In this document: piece after piece, positions 14,904 through 20,591 of the stretch
Layout of the letters: the number at the start of each line of letters is the position of its first letter
Numbering within the stretch: position 1 is the stretch's first letter
Assembly: GCA_050996405.1 (NCBI GenBank)
Contig: JBPCRW010000274.1
Coordinates: forward strand, 1-22,518
DNA from: JBPCRW01 sp050996405
GTDB lineage: Bacteria; Acidobacteriota; Blastocatellia; Pyrinomonadales; Pyrinomonadaceae
Reading direction: 5' to 3'
DNA length: 22,518 nucleotides
Notes under the pieces: model-generated
What the model saw: the letters and a program-made list of their open reading frames with translations, nothing else
Told to the model about the DNA's origin: nothing
The model's database searches: none
Position numbers and translations under genes: made by a program

Positions 14904-16373
14904 ATGCTTATCAATGAAATCAAAGAAGGATTGACTTTTGACGACGTTTTGCTCGTTCCCGCATTCTCCGAAATTCTGCCGAACGAAGTCGAAACCGCGA
15001 CCAAATTTTCGCGCAATATCAATTTAAATATTCCGCTTTGCTCGTCGGCGATGGATACGGTGACGGAAGCCGCACTAGCAATCGCGCTCGCCCAGCAGGG
15101 CGGTATTGGCGTGATTCATAAAAATTTTTCGATTTCGCAGCAAGCCGAAGAAGTTGACAAAGTGAAACGCTCCGAAAGCGGGATGATTGTTGACCCCGTA
15201 ACGATTCGTGACGACGCGCTCGTTTCCGAAGCGTTGAATATTATGGAACGATTCCGCATTTCGGGCGTTCCGGTCGTGGACGAAAATGGTTTGCTGGTCG
15301 GGATTATCACGAACCGCGATTTGCGTTTTGAAACGCGCTTTGACATTCCGGTTTCCGAAGTGATGACGAAACAGCCGCTTGTCACCGTTCCAGTCGGCAC
15401 AACTTTAAACGAAGCTAAAGTAAAACTGCAAAAACATCGCATCGAAAAACTGCTGGTCGTTGACGACGACGGGCGTTTGAAGGGTTTGATTACCGTTAAA
15501 GATATTCAAAAAGCGATTCGTTATCCGCTCGCCGCCAAAGATAATTTGGGCAGACTGCGCTGCGCTGCGGCAATCGGCGCGACCGGAGATTTTATGGAAC
15601 GCGCCGAAGCGTTGATAAATTCGCGCGTTGACGCAATCGTCATAGACACGGCGCACGGACATTCAAGCCGCGTCATCAAAGCCGTCAAAAAAGCCAAAGC
15701 GAAATTTTCCGGCGTTGAAATTATTGCCGGAAACGTGGCGACTGCCGAAGCGACAAAGGCACTGATTGATGCCGGAGTTGACGCTGTAAAAGTCGGAATC
15801 GGTCCCGGCTCAATTTGCACGACTCGCGTCGTCACGGGCGCGGGCGTTCCGCAGATTACGGCGATTACCGAATGCGTCGGCGCGGCGAAAAATTCGGGCG
15901 TTCCGGTTATCGCCGACGGCGGCGTAAAATTTTCCGGCGATGTCGCAAAAGCGATTGCGGCGGGCGCGGATTCGGTGATGATTGGCTCTTTGTTTGCGGG
16001 AACGGCGGAAGCTCCCGGCGAAGTGATTTTGTTTCAGGGTCGCTCGTTTAAAACCTATCGCGGAATGGGTTCAATCGGCGCGATGAAACGCGGTTCAAGC
16101 GACAGATATTCGCAGGAAGGCACGATTTCCGATTCAAAATATGTTCCCGAAGGCATCGAAGGGCGCGTCGCCTACAAAGGAACGCTGGAAGAAATCTGCA
16201 CGCAGTTAGTCGGCGGCTTGCGTTCGGGAATGGGCTACACGGGCTGCAAAACTATTAAGGAATTACAGGAAAACGCGCGTTTTATTCGCATTACTTCGGC
16301 AGGGCTGCGCGAATCTCACGTTCACGATGTCATCATCACGAAGGAAGCACCGAATTACAGTTTGGAAAGTTAA
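14904..16373 (+). CDS. guaB: Inosine-5'-monophosphate dehydrogenase
   Basis: The 489-residue enzyme oxidises IMP to XMP with NAD+, the committed step of guanine nucleotide synthesis. It shows the (beta/alpha)8 barrel entry LTFDDVLLVPAFSEI (10-24) and a CBS pair (about 95-205; ISGVPVVDENGLLVGIITNR, KLLVVDDDGRLKGLITVKDI). The catalytic loop GIGPGSICTT has C305, and the flap carries YRGMGSIGAMKRGS and R-Y-S-Q-E. The length is normal when the start is the ATG at 14904. An upstream in-frame start would add 40 residues encoded by the palindromic element, with no counterpart in the family, so it was not used. No Shine-Dalgarno site is visible before the ATG. The gene converges on the ABC-F gene with an 11-base gap. 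Confidence 0.96.
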   Translation: MLINEIKEGLTFDDVLLVPAFSEILPNEVETATKFSRNINLNIPLCSSAMDTVTEAALAIALAQQGGIGVIHKNFSISQQAEEVDKVKRSESGMIVDPVTIRDDALVSEALNIMERFRISGVPVVDENGLLVGIITNRDLRFETRFDIPVSEVMTKQPLVTVPVGTTLNEAKVKLQKHRIEKLLVVDDDGRLKGLITVKDIQKAIRYPLAAKDNLGRLRCAAAIGATGDFMERAEALINSRVDAIVIDTAHGHSSRVIKAVKKAKAKFSGVEIIAGNVATAEATKALIDAGVDAVKVGIGPGSICTTRVVTGAGVPQITAITECVGAAKNSGVPVIADGGVKFSGDVAKAIAAGADSVMIGSLFAGTAEAPGEVILFQGRSFKTYRGMGSIGAMKRGSSDRYSQEGTISDSKYVPEGIEGRVAYKGTLEEICTQLVGGLRSGMGYTGCKTIKELQENARFIRITSAGLRESHVHDVIITKEAPNYSLES

Positions 16374-16384
16374 ATTTCATAATC

Positions 16385-18304
16385 TTATTTCAACTGCTCA
16401 AGTAAATTTTCCCACTCTTCGTAAAGTGATTTGACGAGTTTTTCGTTTCGCTGAAATTGACTCGTAACTTTCTGCAATCTGCCTGCGTCGGAAGCGATTT
16501 CCGGCTGGCTCATTTGCAAAGTTAGCTGCGACGATTGTTCTTCTAATTTCGGAATTGAAGTTTCGATTTCCCTGATGCGGCTTTCGATTTTTTGCAGTTG
16601 GTTTTTCGATAATTGGTTTTTGGCTTTAGGTCTTTGGTCTTCGTTTCGTAATTCGTAATTCGTAATTTGAAATTTGTCTTTCTCTGACTCTTGACTCTCG
16701 ACTCTTGACTCTCGACCGGATTTTTGTTCGTGATATTCGCTGTAATTACCGTCGAAAATTTCCGCCCGTTTATTTTCTTCAAACGACAAAATCCGCGTGG
16801 TAATTCTATCGAGAAAATAGCGGTCGTGGCTAACGGTAATTATTGTTCCGCCAAAAGCGTCGAGCGCGGCTTCGAGAGCTTCGCGCGAAGGAATGTCGAG
16901 ATGATTCGTCGGCTCGTCCAAAACCAAAACGTTTTTGTTCGAGTAAATCAATTTGGCTAGACTGAGCCGACCCTTTTCGCCGCCCGACAAATCGCCGACG
17001 CGCTTGAAAACATCTTCGCCCGTGAACAAAAATCTGGCGAGAAATCCGCGCAGTTCGCCGTTGTCGGCGTTCGGCGCGGCGCGGCGCAATTCCTGTATAA
17101 TTTCGTTGCGCGCGTCCAAATCTTCCAATTGCTGCGAATAATAACCAATGTCGGTTTTCGCGCCCCAGATAATTTTTCCGTCGAGTTCGCGCGCGTCGCC
17201 CAAAACGGTTTTCAGAAATGTGGTTTTGCCAGTGCCGTTCGCGCCAATTACGCCTAGAGCTTCGCCGCGCAAAAGCGCGAAATCAATTCCTTTTGCCAGC
17301 ACTTTTTCGCCGTAGCCGATTGCTAAATCTTCGACCGTCAAAACCTGATTTCCGGCGCGTTCGACTTTTTTCAATTGAAAATTTCCCTGCGATTTTTCGA
17401 CCGCGACCGTTTCGACGCGCTCCAAGCGTTCGAGCATATTGCGGCGCGATTTCGCCAGTTTCGTTTTTTGTCCGGCTAAATTGCGGCGAATAAAATCTTC
17501 GTTTTTGGCAATCATCGTCTGCTGGTTTTCAAAGGCGCGGCGTTGGGCTTCGCGGCGTTCTTCCCTTTCAACCAAAAACTGCGAATAATTTCCTTTGTAG
17601 GAAATGGCTTTTCCGTTTTCGATTTCGATAATGCGGCTGCAAACGCGGTCTAGAAAATAACGGTCGTGACTGATAAGCACGAAAGTTTTATCATAAGTTT
17701 GCAGAAAATTTTCGAGCCATTCGACTGCCGTCACGTCCAGATGATTCGTCGGTTCGTCGAGCAGTAAAATGTCCGTTCCAGAAAGCAAAAGACGCGCTAA
17801 ACCCAAACGATTTTTCTGCCCGCCCGAAAGTTTTTTCGTTTCCAGATTCCAGACGTTTTTATCAAAACCAAGCCCAAGCAAAATCGCTTCGGCGCGGGCG
17901 GTGTAGGTAAAACCGTCTTCGTGTTCAAATTCGGTTTGCAGTTCGGCGTAAGCGTCTAAAATTTCGTCTGAATGATCTGTTTCCATCCGTTTTTCGAGAC
18001 GGCGCATTTCGGCTTCCAGCCAGTGAAGTTTTTTAAACGCCGAAAGCGCGGCGGTGTGAACCGTTTCGTTTTCCGTAAAATCGACGTGCTGTTCTAAAAG
18101 TCCGATTTTGAGATTATTTATTTTAACGATTTCGCCCAAATCGGGCTGTTCCGCACCGGTGATAAGGCGAAAAATGGTTGTTTTGCCCGCGCCGTTTCTG
18201 CCTACAAGCCCGACCTTTTCATTCGGATTTATCTGAAACGAAACGCCGCGCAAAATATCGTGCGCGCTGTAAGATTTTGTAACTTCGGAAAGACGAAAAA
18301 GCAT
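16385..18304 (-). CDS. ABC-F family ATPase (Uup/YfmM-like)
   Basis: The 639-residue protein has two ATP-binding cassettes and no membrane segments, as in ABC-F ribosome-associated factors. Cassette 1 has Walker A GRNGAGKTT, signature LSGGQKNR and Walker B LLLDEPTNHLD. A charged linker follows (QRRAFENQQTMIAKNEDFIR ... AKSRRNMLERLE). Cassette 2 has GANGTGKTT, LSGGEKGR and VLDEPTNHLD. A C-terminal coiled coil (about 566-639, QKIESRIREIETSIPKLEEQ) follows, as in Uup and YfmM. Between cassette 2 and the coil, residues about 529-563 are translated from a period-7 repeat (locus D) and should be treated as inserted linker. ABC-F proteins act on the ribosome to relieve stalling or protect it from antibiotics; which applies here cannot be told. 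The upstream gap is filled by repeat locus E. Confidence 0.92.
   Translation of the reverse strand: MLFRLSEVTKSYSAHDILRGVSFQINPNEKVGLVGRNGAGKTTIFRLITGAEQPDLGEIVKINNLKIGLLEQHVDFTENETVHTAALSAFKKLHWLEAEMRRLEKRMETDHSDEILDAYAELQTEFEHEDGFTYTARAEAILLGLGFDKNVWNLETKKLSGGQKNRLGLARLLLSGTDILLLDEPTNHLDVTAVEWLENFLQTYDKTFVLISHDRYFLDRVCSRIIEIENGKAISYKGNYSQFLVEREERREAQRRAFENQQTMIAKNEDFIRRNLAGQKTKLAKSRRNMLERLERVETVAVEKSQGNFQLKKVERAGNQVLTVEDLAIGYGEKVLAKGIDFALLRGEALGVIGANGTGKTTFLKTVLGDARELDGKIIWGAKTDIGYYSQQLEDLDARNEIIQELRRAAPNADNGELRGFLARFLFTGEDVFKRVGDLSGGEKGRLSLAKLIYSNKNVLVLDEPTNHLDIPSREALEAALDAFGGTIITVSHDRYFLDRITTRILSFEENKRAEIFDGNYSEYHEQKSGRESRVESQESEKDKFQITNYELRNEDQRPKAKNQLSKNQLQKIESRIREIETSIPKLEEQSSQLTLQMSQPEIASDAGRLQKVTSQFQRNEKLVKSLYEEWENLLEQLK
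16615..16719. repeat. Period-7 repeat locus D, inside the ABC-F gene
   Basis: Fifteen 7-mers follow in one unbroken phase over 105 bases: ggttttt, ggcttta, ggtcttt, ggtcttc, gtttcgt, aattcgt, aattcgt, aatttga, aatttgt, ctttctc, tgactct, tgactct, cgactct, tgactct, cgaccgg. At least three different unit types are joined. 105 is a multiple of both 7 and 3, so the gene frame is kept (35 codons). Confidence 0.88.
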
Positions 18305-18311
18305 TTTTTGA

Positions 18312-18388
18312 AGGCAAAAGACAAAAGGTAAAAGGCAAAAAATTGAAATTCATCTTACCCTTTACCTTTTTAATTTTTACTTTTTAAC
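18312..18388. repeat. Period-7 repeat locus E (intergenic, facing arms)
   Basis: Eleven 7-mers in one phase fill 77 of the 87 bases between the lipoprotein stop and the ABC-F start: aggcaaa, agacaaa, aggtaaa, aggcaaa, aaattga, aattcat, cttaccc, tttacct, ttttaat, ttttact, ttttaac. The A-rich left arm and T-rich right arm can pair (for example aaaggtaaa with tttacctttt). Confidence 0.85.
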
Positions 18389-18391
18389 CGA

Positions 18392-19615
18392 CTATTTCGG
18401 ATTGGCTTTTGTATTCGCCGTCGTCGGCTTGACGTTTGTATTCGCCGCCGGTTTTGTATTGACAACCGTTTTTGTATTCGCGTTCATGTTCGTATTTGGC
18501 GCGGTATTGGCGTTCGGCGCGGCAGCATTCGTATTTGAATTCGCGCTCGCATCCGCCGGACGCGCTCCGCTCAATTCATTCGGATTATCGACAATGTGTT
18601 TTGCCAAAAAGTTTTCGACCTTCGCTTCGTCCATCGCAATCGTCTGATACGAAGCCGCTAATAATTGCTTGCGCGAATCAATCAATCTGTTAATCGCATC
18701 TTCACGAACTCCAGGCGTTTCAAGCGTCTGCGCTTCGTCGCGGTCGCTGCGGTCTTGCAGTTTGAAAATGTAATACTTTCCTTGCATCGGCGTAGCAATG
18801 ATTTTTCCAAACGGAGTTTGCGGATTCATCAAATCCGCAACAATCTGCGGCGGAAAAGTTTGTTTTAACTGGTCTTCGGAAATGTATCCCAAATCGCCGC
18901 CCTGAAGACGGCTCTGGTCTTCGCTGTTTTCGCGCGCCAATGTCGCAAAATCCGCTCCGGCTTTCAATTGTTTGATAAGCTCGTTGCCTTTCAGCACGGC
19001 GGATTGTTCGTCAATTGTGGTATCGCCCTCGCCGCTGTTTGAAGGGTCTATCACAATCGCGGCAAGTTTCACGCCTTTTCTTTTAACATAAGCGTCTTTG
19101 TTGCTGTTGAAAAACGCTTCGACTTCGCTGTCTTTCGGCGGCTCGACTTTGCTCGAAATTTTGTCAACCAAGGCTTTAATCGCCAGTTGTTTCTTAATCG
19201 CGTCTTTAGCGGAGGCTTCGGTTTGACCGGCTTTTTTCATTTCCTCGTCAAATTTTTCCTGCGTTAATCCGCTCGCCTGTTTCTTTTTATTAAATTCCGC
19301 CGCGACTTCTTCGTCCTTCGGAACAACGCCTTCTTTTTCGGCTTTTTGATACATTACTTCCTGCTGAATCAAACCGTCCAACACCTGAAGCCGCGCCTGC
19401 GCCAGTTCAAGCGGCGAAAGTTTCGCTTCCTGCCCTTGTCCCTGCTGTTTGATAACCAGTTCGACTTCTTCCATACCGATGGCTTTGCCGTTGACGGTCG
19501 CTGCGGCATCGCCCGAACCATTGCCCGATGTCGCTGCCGAATTACACGCCGAAAAAATGAATGCCGCAAGAGCTAAAAAAGCAATTGCCGGAACTTTAAA
19601 TTTTGCTTGTCGCAC
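18392..19615 (-). CDS. SurA/PrsA-like peptidyl-prolyl isomerase lipoprotein
   Basis: From the GTG at 19615 this is a 407-residue lipoprotein. It starts MRQAKFKVPAIAFLALAAFI, followed by FSAC with lipobox Cys24. A SurA-N-like helical region follows (ATVNGKAIGMEEVELVIKQQ, LDGLIQQEVMYQKAEKEGVV). A parvulin (PPIC rotamase) domain then begins near GVKLAAIVID and shows FATLARENSEDQSRLQGGDL-GYI and GKYYIFKLQDR. It would help outer-membrane or secreted proteins fold in the periplasm. The tail, about 55 residues, is almost only Asn, Thr, Ala, Pro and Lys (NTNAAAPNANTAPNTNMNAN). The GTG is preferred to the ATG at 19645 because an AAGGAG site sits 10-11 bases before it and the longer form puts ten odd residues in front of the signal peptide. 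It ends in TAG. Confidence 0.87.
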   Translation of the reverse strand: MRQAKFKVPAIAFLALAAFIFSACNSAATSGNGSGDAAATVNGKAIGMEEVELVIKQQGQGQEAKLSPLELAQARLQVLDGLIQQEVMYQKAEKEGVVPKDEEVAAEFNKKKQASGLTQEKFDEEMKKAGQTEASAKDAIKKQLAIKALVDKISSKVEPPKDSEVEAFFNSNKDAYVKRKGVKLAAIVIDPSNSGEGDTTIDEQSAVLKGNELIKQLKAGADFATLARENSEDQSRLQGGDLGYISEDQLKQTFPPQIVADLMNPQTPFGKIIATPMQGKYYIFKLQDRSDRDEAQTLETPGVREDAINRLIDSRKQLLAASYQTIAMDEAKVENFLAKHIVDNPNELSGARPADASANSNTNAAAPNANTAPNTNMNANTKTVVNTKPAANTNVKPTTANTKANPK

Positions 19616-19657
19616 GTTAACTGTTACTCCTTCAAAATAAACCATATCTGTCGTTAC

Positions 19658-19687
19658 TTGACTTGAATCTAAAAAATTTGTTATAAA
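19658..19687 (+). promoter_or_regulatory. Candidate sigma-70 promoter for rpmB
   Basis: TTGACT (19658-19663), an 18-base spacer and TATAAA (19682-19687) lie upstream of the ribosomal protein gene. The GGAGG ribosome site is at 19743-19747. Confidence 0.5.
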
Positions 19688-19758
19688 TCTTGTTTTTGAG
19701 TTTATAAATTAAACTCCGTGTATAACCCCGTCATAATAATTTGGAGGTCATAAAATAT

Positions 19759-19953
19759 ATGGCAAAACGATGCGAAGTTTGCGGAAAAGGTCCGCAATTT
19801 GGAAACAACGTTTCACACGCGAATAATAAAACCCGTCGTCGATTTAACCCGAATCTGCAATCCATTCGCGTTAAATCCGCGAACGGCGCGGCGGTCAGAC
19901 AAAAAGTCTGCACCCGTTGTTTGAAAGCGGGAAAAGTTGTCAAAGCCGTCTAG
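19759..19953 (+). CDS. rpmB: 50S ribosomal protein L28
   Basis: The 64-residue protein is the standard L28 (MAKRCEVCGKGPQFGNNVSH, NNKTRRRFNPNLQ, VCTRCLKAGKVVKAV). It carries two CxxC pairs (CEVC and CTRC), so it is the zinc-binding form. The start is the ATG at 19759, 11 bases after a GGAGG site. A TTG further upstream in frame would overlap that site and is rejected. It is a single-gene unit with its own promoter, ending in TAG and followed by hairpins. Confidence 0.96.
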   Translation: MAKRCEVCGKGPQFGNNVSHANNKTRRRFNPNLQSIRVKSANGAAVRQKVCTRCLKAGKVVKAV

Positions 19954-19955
19954 CA

Positions 19956-20008
19956 TTTTGAGAATCAACTCAAAACTTTTACGAGCCGAACGCATTTTAC
20001 GTTCGGCT
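19956..20008 (+). terminator. Double hairpin after rpmB
   Basis: The first stem pairs ttttgag (19956-19962) with ctcaaaa (19969-19975), followed by CTTTT. The second pairs agccgaacg (19984-19992) with cgttcggct (20000-20008). It separates rpmB from the convergent ridA gene and may serve both. Confidence 0.6.
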
Positions 20009-20014
20009 TCCTCT

Positions 20015-20398
20015 TTATTTGATTAAACCAATGGCTTCGATTTCAACTCGCGCGTCGCGCGGCAGACGCGCCGCCTGCACCGTCGCCCGCGCCGGTTTGT
20101 TGTCGCCGAAATATTCCGCGTAAATTTCATTCATCGCGCCGAAATCGTTCATATCCGCCAGAAAAACGGTTGTCTTAACGACATTATTCAAACTGCTTCC
20201 CGCTGCTTCTAAAACCGCGCTCAAATTTTTCAGAACCTGTTTGGTTTGCTCGGCGACTTCGCCGGAAGCAAACTCGTTCGTCTTCGGGTCAATCGGAATC
20301 TGACCGGAACAAAAAACCAGGTTTCCCGTTTTTATCGCCTGCGAATATGGTCCAATCGCGCCCGGCGCGTTTTCAGTCGAAATAATTTCTTTTATCAT
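20015..20398 (-). CDS. ridA: RidA/YjgF/UK114 family reactive-imine deaminase
   Basis: The 127-residue protein matches the family closely: IISTENAPGAIGPYSQAIKT, NLVFCSGQIPIDP, the KNLSAVLEAAGSSLNNVVKT helix, FGAMNEIYAEYFG, and the ARATVQAARLP loop with the conserved active-site arginine, ending VEIEAIGLIK. RidA trimers hydrolyse reactive enamines and imines made by PLP-dependent threonine/serine dehydratases. The start is the ATG at 20398. A longer form from 20437 adds 13 residues that the family lacks. It is alone on its strand, with its 3' end facing rpmB. Confidence 0.93.
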   Translation of the reverse strand: MIKEIISTENAPGAIGPYSQAIKTGNLVFCSGQIPIDPKTNEFASGEVAEQTKQVLKNLSAVLEAAGSSLNNVVKTTVFLADMNDFGAMNEIYAEYFGDNKPARATVQAARLPRDARVEIEAIGLIK

Positions 20399-20482
20399 TG
20401 CTCTTGTTTGCTTTTCGTTTATTGAAACAAAACGCAAATTTTACCAGAAGAACGACGAAAAGCAAAGCAAGCCTTCGGTAAA

Positions 20483-20581
20483 AGTTGACCAAATTTGCCG
20501 AGTTTATCGAGAACTTAACCTTCGCTCATAAAAATTTCTTTAACCCTGTCAACTCGCAACACTCGGCAAACTTGGTCAACT
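20483..20581. repeat. 21-bp imperfect inverted repeat between relA/spoT and ridA
   Basis: Arms at 20483-20503 and 20561-20581 match at 20 of 21 positions (outer end AGTTGACCAA, inner end TTTGCCGAGT) around a 57-base centre. It lies 11 bases downstream of the relA/spoT stop. It has the size of a small non-coding repeat element and is unlike the element before guaB. A terminator role is possible, but no T-run follows. Confidence 0.7.
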
Positions 20582-20591
20582 ATGAATTTAT

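Noticed and set aside
19616..19645. ATG start ten codons upstream for the SurA-like lipoprotein
   Set aside because: The AAGGAG ribosome site lies inside this extension and fits the GTG at 19615, which gives a clean lipoprotein signal.
20399..20437. Longer RidA start
   Set aside because: It adds 13 residues not found in the family; the ATG at 20398 gives the standard N-terminus.
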